DNA of 64,000 nt, from positions 186,001 to 250,000 of the forward strand of contig NZ_ACJX03000001.1 in NCBI RefSeq assembly GCF_000160455.2. Direction: 5' to 3'. A program made the position numbers and the translations under genes. Under the pieces are notes generated by a model. The model had not been told where the DNA came from. It saw nothing but the letters and a program-made list of their open reading frames with translations, and made no database searches. How positions within the stretch are numbered: position 1 is the first letter of the stretch; every line of letters begins with the position of its first letter. Below, piece after piece: positions 34,054-42,020 of this stretch. Source of the DNA: Acetomicrobium hydrogeniformans ATCC BAA-1850 (GTDB lineage Bacteria; Synergistota; Synergistia; Synergistales; Acetomicrobiaceae).

Positions 34054-35355
34054 TTAATCGCAAAACCAATCTTTATATTGCGATGAAACTACGTCCCAGA
34101 GGTTCAGTTTTTCCAGGATCTGCCGAGGGACAAGCATAGATACCTGAACGACTCCCGGAAGCCGCCCGATCTCGACCTGACCTGTAATGGTACATCTGTT
34201 CTTGATCTCCGGTAAGGAAAGACCGGTTAAAGAGGACATTCTCTCAAGACCATTATCGCAAGCTTCGTTCAGGTTCTTGCCGGTACCCACTATCATAATA
34301 GGCAACGCTTCGCTTTCCAGTTCAAAGCCATACAAGCTTGCGATCTGTTTTGCTTTGCATAAAACCCTCTCGCTTCGCTTCGAAACGATCGCCGGGAGAT
34401 CACATGCTCTAGGTAAAACAATAGGACCCTCCACGGAAAGTCCCTTTATCACCTTGACTTCCAATACCACTTCAGCCGTTACATCAGTGGTGTGGCCAGC
34501 AATCTCGCCATCCCCCATCATGGCATGAACATCCCCAACGTATACACCTCCTCCCTTCACCTTAACGGGAGCTATTACGACCGAACCTTCTACAACTTCG
34601 TTAATATCCATGTGCCCATCGGTGCGCATATTAAGCTGCTCCTCAGTAAGGGCGTACTCGTGTGGAGCACCGACAAGAAAGCTTCCAAAGTCGCCGGCGT
34701 TGTGAGATGAAGGCATTGCCACAGCAGGGCATGTGCCAAGATTTCCGACCATTGGACGGAGGGGTGTTATTAGCCCGGGCAGATCGCCCCTTGCCATAAT
34801 ATTTGCAGAATATTGCCTCGACTCGGGTGGCAGGGCGCTGAAATGAGCAGCATCGCAGGCAATTTCTCTAGCCACTTCAGAAGGAACGGTAACCGCAACC
34901 TCCCTTTCATCATCCATAAGTATGGTGTATGTATTGCCATAAAGGAAGGGATGAATAGGGGCTTTACACTTCTTACAGCGTATGGCATCCTCGCCAATTC
35001 CCTCTACGTATGTCTCAGGATTTACTGTACCGCAGGAGGGACATTTCTTAGCCACAAAAGGATCGCCAACGAAGTGCCCTTCCTGCGGAACGTCAGTACC
35101 TGATGTTGTAGCCAGAGAAAGCACGTTGATCTTTCTCACTTTAATTATTATGGCATCACCGACCTCGGCTCCCTCAACTTCGATGGGACGCGTAACCTCG
35201 TGTCCGCTCGGATAATCCGGCGTTATCATAGCACCCCAACAACCAGGGCTAACCCTGGCCACAATTATGCCGCCATCTTTAACAGGTCCTGCAAAGGGTT
35301 TGCTAGGATCTAACACCCAAACCATTTCTTTAGTATTAACAATAGCATTCGCCAT
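34054..35355 (-). CDS. Acetamidase/formamidase family protein with zinc-ribbon-like insertion
   Basis: A 433-residue amidohydrolase of the FmdA/AmdA family, hydrolysing short amides such as formamide or acetamide to ammonia and acid. Family blocks: PGCWGAMITPDYPSGHEV near residue 38, NLGTCPAV near residue 210, GDVHAMMGDGE near residue 278. Between residues about 108 and 140 there is an insertion with CPSCG and CKKCK, a four-cysteine arrangement resembling a zinc ribbon. This is not a standard part of the family as I know it. The gene is alone with a GGGGGAGG ribosome binding site. The true substrate is unproven. Confidence 0.85.
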   Translation of the reverse strand: MANAIVNTKEMVWVLDPSKPFAGPVKDGGIIVARVSPGCWGAMITPDYPSGHEVTRPIEVEGAEVGDAIIIKVRKINVLSLATTSGTDVPQEGHFVGDPFVAKKCPSCGTVNPETYVEGIGEDAIRCKKCKAPIHPFLYGNTYTILMDDEREVAVTVPSEVAREIACDAAHFSALPPESRQYSANIMARGDLPGLITPLRPMVGNLGTCPAVAMPSSHNAGDFGSFLVGAPHEYALTEEQLNMRTDGHMDINEVVEGSVVIAPVKVKGGGVYVGDVHAMMGDGEIAGHTTDVTAEVVLEVKVIKGLSVEGPIVLPRACDLPAIVSKRSERVLCKAKQIASLYGFELESEALPIMIVGTGKNLNEACDNGLERMSSLTGLSLPEIKNRCTITGQVEIGRLPGVVQVSMLVPRQILEKLNLWDVVSSQYKDWFCD

Positions 35356-35452
35356 TTGTCCCGACCTCCCCCTTATTTTTTAATTATTTTATCATCCGAA
35401 CCTAGTTATGGACAAGCAATAATTTTAGGGATACCTAATCTTTATTCCTCCC

Positions 35453-35869
35453 TTAACCGCACTCTCGCAAACCTGACAGGCTTTATCGGCAAGAAGGGGG
35501 CGAGGACCCAAAGTACCAAGGATTTTCGTTGAGCAGCGACTTAACAGCCATTATCATTCCGGGAGTACAGAAACCACATTGAACTGCATCGTTTTCAATA
35601 AATGCCTGCTGGATGACATCTAACTCTCCGTTTGTTTGCAAACCTTCGACAGTCGTAACCTCGTGCCCGTCGACTTGAAAGGCCAAAACGGTACAGGAAG
35701 TTACAGCCTTTCCGTCCAACAAAACCGTACAAGTGCCACATTCTCCTTCGCTGCAACCTTCTTTTACGCTCGTCAGTCCTAAACTTCTCAAAAGGTCGAT
35801 CAATCGCATCCTTGGGTTTACATCAATGCACTTAATCTTTCCGTTAATCTTGATTTCGATATTCACCAT
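35453..35869 (-). pseudogene. Decayed xanthine-dehydrogenase-type 2Fe-2S subunit
   Basis: The open frame 35483-35869 (128 residues) is a molybdenum-hydroxylase small subunit. It has the plant-type 2Fe-2S motif CSEGECGTC (near residues 39-47) with downstream SC, and the first half of the second cluster motif CGFCTPG near residue 98. After LLNENP the sequence diverges and stops. Beyond that stop, in the same frame, SLSGLRECG (35453-35482) resembles the expected LSGNLCRCTGY end with the CRC ligands lost. The second cluster cannot form, and no FAD or molybdopterin subunit is adjacent. Most likely a decaying orphan. Confidence 0.75.
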
Positions 35870-35929
35870 GTACTTCCCCCAAACTCATGCGCATTTTTAT
35901 TAACTTAGCACGACCGCGTCAATAAAACG

Positions 35930-36580
35930 TCAAAACTCCTTCTTGGGTTTTCCTATTATCCATACGACCTTTCCGATCACTTTCACCAAACCTGAGATCA
36001 AGTCTTCTTTATCGAAGAATATGGGGCTATAAGAAGGGTTGGCTGGCCTTAATTCTAAAGAACCGTCGGCCTTGGTGTATATGTATTTCACCGTCCACTC
36101 GTTGCCAATCGACACGAGGGCCACATCTCCCTGACCAACTTCGGCATTGGGATTGATGACGACTATAGAGTTATCTGTTATTCCTGCCCCAATCATGCTT
36201 TCGCCGGATATTCTGACGGCAAAGGGAGGAATATCGCCAACAGGTCCCAGGGCATCTTCGGGAACATAAATCATCTCTTCCACGACGGGATATACCCCCG
36301 TCTGATCCAGGGCCTTTCCTGCAGCGGTCACCGAGGCCTGATCCAACAATGCCACTTCAGTCACATTTAAAGCCTTTTTTGAAAAACCCTCAAGCCCTGT
36401 CAGATAATCTATGCTGGTCTGCAATTCTTTCGCAATTTTAACCAACAAGTTAAGGCTCGGAGTCTTCTCTCCTCTTTCTATTTCGCTGATATGAGACGGG
36501 CTGGTCTTTACTCGCCTCGCCAATTCAGTGGCGGTCATTCTCATCTTCTTCCTCAAAGTCCTTATGCGTTCGCCCAACAT
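35930..36580 (-). CDS. HTH-S24 (LexA/CI-type) self-cleavable repressor
   Basis: A 216-residue repressor. Residues 1-60 are a Cro/CI-type helix-turn-helix (ELARRVKTSPSHISEIERGEKTPS). Residues about 85-216 are a peptidase S24 domain with Ala87-Gly88 as probable cleavage site, catalytic Ser128 (SGESM) and Lys165 (TVKY). In this family RecA-DNA filaments or other stress cues trigger self-cleavage and derepression. It is divergent from umuC, and three repeated GCGAA(A)ATA boxes lie between them, so it very likely controls the polymerase operon and itself. It may substitute for, or act beside, LexA. Confidence 0.9.
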   Translation of the reverse strand: MLGERIRTLRKKMRMTATELARRVKTSPSHISEIERGEKTPSLNLLVKIAKELQTSIDYLTGLEGFSKKALNVTEVALLDQASVTAAGKALDQTGVYPVVEEMIYVPEDALGPVGDIPPFAVRISGESMIGAGITDNSIVVINPNAEVGQGDVALVSIGNEWTVKYIYTKADGSLELRPANPSYSPIFFDKEDLISGLVKVIGKVVWIIGKPKKEF

Positions 36581-36616
36581 CTTTCTTTCACCCCCATCCT
36601 ACATAATACACGTTTT

Positions 36617-36690
36617 GCGAAAATATATTCTCTTTGAGCGAAAATAGTTCTTAAGACTCATTGATATTTTACCAGTAGCGAATATATTTG
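36617..36690. promoter_or_regulatory. Divergent operator region with three phased GCGAA(A)ATA boxes
   Basis: GCGAAAATATATTC at 36617-36630, GCGAAAATAGTTC at 36638-36650 and GCGAATATATTTG at 36678-36690 are direct repeats spaced 21 and 40 bases apart, near-integral helical turns. The third box covers the -10 (TATATT, 36683-36688) of a umuC promoter whose -35 is TTGATA at 36661-36666 (16-base spacer). The first two lie in the likely promoter of the repressor gene. These are the probable sites of the S24 repressor. Confidence 0.6.
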
Positions 36691-36724
36691 TTAATAACTG
36701 CCGAATTTGCGGGAGGTCTTCGAG

Positions 36725-37984
36725 ATGATAGCGCTAGTGGATTGCGATAGTTTTTACGCCTCATGCGAAAGGATATTTCGGCCGGACTTAGAGGGCAAAC
36801 CGGTGGTCGTCCTGTCCAATAACGACGGATGTGTAATAGCCAGATCGCGAGAAGCCAAAGCCTTAGGGATACCCATGGGCGTGCCTTACTTTAAAGTCAG
36901 AGAAACGATCGCGAAAAACGACGTGGCAGTCTTCAGCTCAAATTACGCCCTTTACCAAGACATTTCAAGCAGAGTCCTGGAGACGATACGGCATTTTTGT
37001 CCCGAAGCAGAGCCCTACTCCATCGACGAAAGTTTCTTAGTGCTCGACTCTTTAAAATCGAGCGATGAGATCGCCTTTGCCAAAAGGCTGCGCCGCTCGA
37101 TAAAAAGATTTGTAGGAATACCCGTATCCATTGGCATCGGCCAGACAAAGACATTAGCGAAAATCGCCACCAAGTTGGCGAAAGAGGCCAAGGAAGGCAT
37201 ATATGATATCGCCGCACAAAAAGACCCCGACTCGGTTTTGGCAGGCATAGATGTGGAAGACGTATGGGGAATAGGGCGTCGCCAGTCCAAAAAGCTGCGG
37301 GCGATTCGTATACGCACAGCCTGCGACCTGAAATACGCCGAAGAAGGATGGATAAAAAAGCACCTATCCGTCGTTGGCTTAAAAACGGTATATGAGCTCC
37401 GCGGGTTGAGATGTTTTGGTTTTCGGGAAGTTCCGGACAACAGAAAGAGCATCTGCGTTTCAAGGTCGCTGGGGGTCTATTTGACAAGTTACGACGAACT
37501 CAGTCAGGCCGTGGCCTTTTATGCATCCTTGGCCTCGGAAAAACTGAGAGCGCAAAGGTCGCTAACCGATACCGTCACAACCTACATAGCCACGAGCTTT
37601 CATACCGACGACTTCTATTGGGGCACCAGGACAATACGCCTTGAGACTCCAAAAAACGACACTCCCTCGCTCGTCAAGGCAGCCTTAGAAGGGCTTAAAC
37701 TAGCTTATATAGAGGGAAAGAAATACAAAAGGGTGGGTGTTCTGTTTACCGAGATTACTCCTTACGAGGTACAACAGAGGGGACTTTTTTGTGACACAGG
37801 TCAATCCGTCAAATTAAACGCCTTAATGCATATCATCGACAAAATAAATTTTGAAGCCAACAAACCCATGATCTGGCTCGCCGCCGGAGGCAAGCCGAAC
37901 AGCCAAAAGTGGGTAGCCAGCGCTTCCATGCGCTCACCTCGCTACACATCTTACTGGGACGAAATCCCCTTGGTAAAGGTATGA
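36725..37984 (+). CDS. umuC: Y-family DNA polymerase UmuC (Pol V-type)
   Basis: Translesion DNA polymerase, about 419 residues. Catalytic motifs: [14 protein letters not shown] near residue 5 and YSIDES near residue 98 (both carry the metal-binding carboxylates), and the steric region [14 protein letters not shown]. The C-terminal part matches UmuC rather than DinB. ATG 36725 has GGGAGG eight bases upstream; the longer in-frame TTG start (36707) contains that site. It is divergent from an S24 repressor and followed 13 bases later by a UmuD homologue, reversing the E. coli order. Confidence 0.94.
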   Translation: MIALVDCDSFYASCERIFRPDLEGKPVVVLSNNDGCVIARSREAKALGIPMGVPYFKVRETIAKNDVAVFSSNYALYQDISSRVLETIRHFCPEAEPYSIDESFLVLDSLKSSDEIAFAKRLRRSIKRFVGIPVSIGIGQTKTLAKIATKLAKEAKEGIYDIAAQKDPDSVLAGIDVEDVWGIGRRQSKKLRAIRIRTACDLKYAEEGWIKKHLSVVGLKTVYELRGLRCFGFREVPDNRKSICVSRSLGVYLTSYDELSQAVAFYASLASEKLRAQRSLTDTVTTYIATSFHTDDFYWGTRTIRLETPKNDTPSLVKAALEGLKLAYIEGKKYKRVGVLFTEITPYEVQQRGLFCDTGQSVKLNALMHIIDKINFEANKPMIWLAAGGKPNSQKWVASASMRSPRYTSYWDEIPLVKV

Positions 37985-37997
37985 CGGAGGTGTCTAA

Positions 37998-38354
37998 ATG
38001 CGACGTTTCAATACCACCACGGGCTTTCCCACGCCCGCCGCAGAAAAGGCCCACTCCTTGGATTTAAACGAATTGGTCATACACAACCGCCCATCAACAT
38101 ATTTCTTACGCGCTTCGGGCGACCGCCCCGAATTGGGCATAGCAAAAGGCGACGTGTTAATTGTAGATCGTTCCTTAAACCCCAGGGAGGGAGATATCGC
38201 CATAGTCGTAGAGGATAACGAACTTCATCTAAAGGAAGTTACCCCTCTAGCCATACGATCGTGGACTAATGTAAACCTGCAAGGCACTCCGACGCAAGAA
38301 GTGTTTTTCGGCATTGTAACGTGGATAATGCACGAAACCAGAAGCAAAAGATAG
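37998..38354 (+). CDS. umuD: UmuD'-like protein, pre-shortened and lacking the catalytic serine
   Basis: A 118-residue UmuD homologue. Alignment by eye to E. coli UmuD places the cleavage-site glycine at Gly9 (TGFPTPAAE), so only eight residues precede it instead of 24. The start is secure: GGAGGT lies six bases before the ATG and an in-frame TAA (37995-37997) directly precedes it. The catalytic GDSM becomes GDRP (Arg43-Pro44), one residue shorter, so the nucleophile is missing; the general-base lysine survives at Lys79 (HLKEV). The DLNEL and GDVLIVD structural blocks are kept. It should act as constitutive UmuD' with UmuC. Confidence 0.9.
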   Translation: MRRFNTTTGFPTPAAEKAHSLDLNELVIHNRPSTYFLRASGDRPELGIAKGDVLIVDRSLNPREGDIAIVVEDNELHLKEVTPLAIRSWTNVNLQGTPTQEVFFGIVTWIMHETRSKR

Positions 38355-38360
38355 AGTTTT

Positions 38361-40070
38361 CTATCGTACGACGAGCGTCCTCAACCTATTGATGGCAGCG
38401 CAAATTTCTTCGGGCCTTGGCCTTGCGTAGTCCGCCGACGGCCTTGCGAAGGGTGATGCGACTTCCAACCCCTCGGCGTCGATGCGTTCTTCCAAGGCTT
38501 TAACAATTTCATGTACAGAACGTTTCCCGTCGATAATGCCATTTCTTACTGCATAAAGAAGTAAGCCGCCTATAGCCCTGGTTTGGCTTTCCTCGGCAAT
38601 TTGTTCGACGTAAGTTAAATCGATGGTAGTCCTGCCGAATTGTATGTGATCTTTTCCTCTGGAGCGAACTGTCACTTTCTTGCCGATCATGGGATTAAAG
38701 CTTTCGGGCAGAGGTATGCGAGCGTTGGATAATTTTGGAAGCTCGGACTCCGCGGGAACCCTTTGGCTTGGCAATTCGCCGGCAATCTCACGCGCCTTCG
38801 AAGTGACGTCTTGAGGCCGGTAGTGATCCATCAAAACGACGCGGTCCGCGATGTCGAAATAATCTCCCGATCCTCCCATTACCAAAACCGTCGAAACCCC
38901 GAGAATCTCGAAAAGCTGACGAGCCCGATCGATGAAGGGCGTAATCGGCTCTCTGTTTGCTGCGACCAGCCGTTGCATTCTGGCATCACGTATCATGAAA
39001 TTAGTAGCCGATGTATCTTCGTCGAGTAGCAGAAGCTTCGCCCCTGCCTCGATGGCCTCGATTATATTGGCGGCCTGCGACGTACTGCCGCTGGCATTGT
39101 CGGTCCTGAAGCGCAGAGTATCCTTACCAAAGGGCAAATTACTTATAAAGGGAGAAATGTCAACGCATTCTACCCTGCGTCCGTCCTCCGCCCTTATTTT
39201 GACAGCTGAACGCAATGTTACGACATACTCCCTTCCGTCGTCGGGAATATGGTCGTAGACAGAACGCTCAATGGCCGAAAGAAGGGTGGACTTGCCGTGA
39301 AAACCACCGCCCACAATTAAAGTTATACCTCTAGGTATTCCCATTCCCCTTATTTTGCCGGCGTTAGGGGCGTTAAGTTCCACTTCCATAGAGGGAGGAC
39401 TTTCAAAAAGCACAGCCTCGTCCTTTTTCAGAGGTCTTTGATCGACTCCGCTTCGCCTCGGAAGCAAAGAGCCATTAGCTATAAAGGCGACGAGACCTCT
39501 TTCTTCCAGCTGCGACCTTAGCGCATCCTGATCTTCCACTACACAAACATGTCGCCGGATATCGCTTTTCGAAAGCACCTCGATAAAAAGAGATGACTCG
39601 GCAATCTCGGGAAGATCCTCAAAAAACATCTCCATTGCTTCATCTCCGGCTATTCGTCTTCCCCTTGCCGGAAGACCGATAAACAACCTGGCTTCAATGC
39701 GGTCCTGAAAGATCCGCATGCAAGTCCTTTCGATGACCTCCTGTTTAGGAACATCTATGGCTATCAAGCCGCTCTTGCCCGATCCGCGACGCTTGCCATT
39801 AGCTTTTTCAATGGCTTTGTCAACTGAACGGGCCAAAAAGTCCTCAAGGGCTATACGTCTGATCTTATTCGAAAACAACTCCTCTCGGAAACCTGCCGAT
39901 TTTAAAGGTATGGACAAAGCAACCTGCGACGGCGGAGCAAAGGGATCTCCCTGTATGTACTGAAAGCAGAGCGAATAACGAGGGAAACGAAAGGTCTTAC
40001 CCTGAAGCTCCTTGTATGCTTTATAACCTCTGCCATCTATTTGAGATAAAATGCGCTTTAACTTTTCCAT
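38361..40070 (-). CDS. Predicted ATPase of the ABC class (PF09818-type)
   Basis: About 569 residues. A central P-loop GGGFHGKSTLLSAIE near residue 255, a Walker B-like LLLLDEDTSATNFMIRDARM with a signature-like SGSTSQAANI upstream, and a C-terminal helical region. It is soluble, with no membrane segments. Members of this family are uncharacterised. The start at 40070 (MEKLKRIL) is preferred over an in-frame extension of 66 residues that runs into AT-rich DNA. It converges on umuD with only six bases between stops, so terminators must lie within coding sequence. Confidence 0.85.
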   Translation of the reverse strand: MEKLKRILSQIDGRGYKAYKELQGKTFRFPRYSLCFQYIQGDPFAPPSQVALSIPLKSAGFREELFSNKIRRIALEDFLARSVDKAIEKANGKRRGSGKSGLIAIDVPKQEVIERTCMRIFQDRIEARLFIGLPARGRRIAGDEAMEMFFEDLPEIAESSLFIEVLSKSDIRRHVCVVEDQDALRSQLEERGLVAFIANGSLLPRRSGVDQRPLKKDEAVLFESPPSMEVELNAPNAGKIRGMGIPRGITLIVGGGFHGKSTLLSAIERSVYDHIPDDGREYVVTLRSAVKIRAEDGRRVECVDISPFISNLPFGKDTLRFRTDNASGSTSQAANIIEAIEAGAKLLLLDEDTSATNFMIRDARMQRLVAANREPITPFIDRARQLFEILGVSTVLVMGGSGDYFDIADRVVLMDHYRPQDVTSKAREIAGELPSQRVPAESELPKLSNARIPLPESFNPMIGKKVTVRSRGKDHIQFGRTTIDLTYVEQIAEESQTRAIGGLLLYAVRNGIIDGKRSVHEIVKALEERIDAEGLEVASPFARPSADYARPRPEEICAAINRLRTLVVR

Positions 40071-40306
40071 TCCGCAAACACTCCAATACAGACAAGACTG
40101 ATTTTTCAAGGCGTTTACCAGAATAGCAAAAAAGGATGGAAAATGGCAATTGTGACGCAATCCTATATCGTAATGAATAATTGATTTTGCACTAGTCCTA
40201 CGAAGGGTGCGACTTTGTATTTCGATATGCCAACAAATTTGCCCCCAAGCCATTTGTCTTGGGGGCATCTATAATAAAGATTGCGCCACGTGTCGAAATT
40301 AATATT

Positions 40307-40383
40307 TGGCGCGCCGGAGAGGATTTGAACCCCCAACCTTCGGATCCGTAGTCCGATGCTCTATCCAGTTGAGCTACCGGCGC
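40307..40383 (-). tRNA. tRNA-Arg(ACG)
   Basis: Acceptor GCGCCGG / CCGGCGC, anticodon loop CTACGGA giving ACG, T-loop GGTTCAAATCC and encoded CCA. A34 should be converted to inosine by TadA, encoded at 33.4-33.9 kb. Confidence 0.96.
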
Positions 40384-40398
40384 ACCGCAGAAAAACTA

Positions 40399-40492
40399 TG
40401 GCGGTGGGAGAGGGATTCGAACCCTCGAGGGCGGTTTTAGCCACCCTACTCGCTTAGCAGGCGAGTGCCTTCAGCCACTCGGCCATCCCACC
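40399..40492 (-). tRNA. tRNA-Ser(GCU)
   Basis: Acceptor GGTGGGA / TCCCACC, long variable arm, T-loop GGTTCGAATCC, anticodon loop CTGCTAA giving GCU (serine). CCA is encoded. It lies 15 bases from tRNA-Arg(ACG). Confidence 0.96.
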
Positions 40493-40617
40493 CTGCATAG
40501 ACATTCTAGAAATTAACCAGCTTTATGTCAATCCCGATCTTCCTAAAAAATTGGCAAAGAAGGCAACCATCCCGACAATCTCTTTTGAAGAGATTCCTTT
40601 TGCGATTTAGGTTTCAA

Positions 40618-41682
40618 TCAATCCAAGAATATAGAAAACAATATTGGCAAAATTACGAGAATGCTCACCAATCGCACTGTATGCATGAGACTCACTATTA
40701 ATGGATCTGCTCCCATCTCTTCCGCTATCGCTCCCATTTGCGTGAGGCCTGCAGGTGCAGCGGATAACAAACAAGTCACCAGGTTCCAGTTTGTGAACTT
40801 CTTCAGTAAAAAACTTAAAACTAATGCACTTACTATCATGGCCGAACTTAGTAATAAAATAGGAAAGAACATAGAAAAAAACTGATAAAAAGTATCCCTT
40901 GTGAAATACATACCAATTGTAATTCCTACACCGATCTGGGCAATGGATCGAATGAATTTCGGAGGATGCCACATGGAGACTCCAAAGGCGCAAAAAAGGC
41001 CAACAAAGACCATGGAACCTAGAAGCGCACCAGCAGGTAAATTGCTAATCGTGCCTATCCACCCCCCTAATATAGCAAGGCCAATAAAAATAAAATATTC
41101 TCTTTGTTTAGACCTATTCAAAATCTCACTATCAATTGACTTCTCTTCACCTGAAAACGATCGACATGGCTGAGAGCTCTGGTCAGAATATTTTGAGCTC
41201 AATAGAGGTATGACAAACATAGAAGCAACTAGCCGAAAAACTTGCAATATAGTGACGTTTGCAACATCCACATTAAGTGAGAGAGCAAAGAGTGCCATCT
41301 CTGCAACACCTCCAGTGGTGGAGCCTAAAAGTGCTGTTGAAAGAGGGAGATCGGTTAAAGTATAAAGGAGAAATGCACATACCAAAGATGTGCTCAACAT
41401 CCAAAAAGATTGGAGGATAGATGGCCAGGCTAAATTACCCAGCAATTTAGCGCAATTTCTATCGAACCGAAGTCCTATAAAAGATCCAATTGTTATCTTG
41501 CTTAAAAATGAAACGACATTGGTAGGAAAGGAAATATTTACATCAAGCGACCATAACAAAGCGGTGCTTAAGAGAGGTCCCAATACGAAAGGAGCTGGTA
41601 AGCGAAACTGTGATGCACACCACGCCACACATCCGCCAGTTCCAAATAGAAAAAACAACCCAAACAGGTGAGATAACAACAT
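40618..41682 (-). CDS. AbrB-family membrane protein (COG3180 type)
   Basis: An integral membrane protein of about 354 residues with some ten hydrophobic segments and the internal duplication of the AbrB/DUF4443-like transporter group (not the DNA-binding AbrB). Repeat signatures are STTGGVAEMALFALSL near residue 120 and SAAPAGLTQMGAIAEEMGADP near residue 310. Function is unproven; the family is sometimes mislabelled ammonia monooxygenase. ATG 41682 with AGAGGTG upstream is chosen. It lies downstream of the isocitrate dehydrogenase gene on the same strand, separated by 0.34 kb holding a large hairpin. Confidence 0.85.
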   Translation of the reverse strand: MLLSHLFGLFFLFGTGGCVAWCASQFRLPAPFVLGPLLSTALLWSLDVNISFPTNVVSFLSKITIGSFIGLRFDRNCAKLLGNLAWPSILQSFWMLSTSLVCAFLLYTLTDLPLSTALLGSTTGGVAEMALFALSLNVDVANVTILQVFRLVASMFVIPLLSSKYSDQSSQPCRSFSGEEKSIDSEILNRSKQREYFIFIGLAILGGWIGTISNLPAGALLGSMVFVGLFCAFGVSMWHPPKFIRSIAQIGVGITIGMYFTRDTFYQFFSMFFPILLLSSAMIVSALVLSFLLKKFTNWNLVTCLLSAAPAGLTQMGAIAEEMGADPLIVSLMHTVRLVSILVILPILFSIFLD

Positions 41683-42020
41683 AACTACACCTCTTTTTGG
41701 TCGGGAATTATATCGTAGAGGCAATGCAAGCAACGATATTCCATCTTTTAGATAGCGGGGGAATTATCAAAATTTAATGATAATTTTCCCGCTATCCATT
41801 AACCGTGGTTCGTCAAAAGAATATAAAATAAAAATTACAAAATCGAATATTATATTATCAACAAGAAATATTTCTAAATAAGATATATCGTAACCAGTTT
41901 TTATACATCAATCTTTAACAAAAAAACAATCCCATAAACAGATTTGAGTACTTTTTAGGTAATCCCTTGCTCTTTTTGGACTGTTTTATTGATCAAAGCA
42001 ATATCAATCATGTGCGCTTA
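41683..42020. other. AT-rich intergenic stretch with a 19-bp inverted repeat
   Basis: This 338-base gap has no credible gene. At 41751-41796 GATAGCGGGGGAATTATCA faces its near-complement (two G-U pairs) across an eight-base loop. No U-tract follows on either strand, so it is not a classical terminator. It may be a processing or stability hairpin at the end of the icd transcript or part of a regulatory leader for the AbrB-family gene. The remainder (41800-41990) is AT-rich and otherwise featureless to me. Confidence 0.6.

Noticed and set aside
40071-40268. A 66-residue N-terminal extension of the ABC-class ATPase
   Set aside because: AT-rich sequence with unusual composition (Trp, Cys, His) and no ribosome binding site; the conserved region begins at the ATG at 40070.
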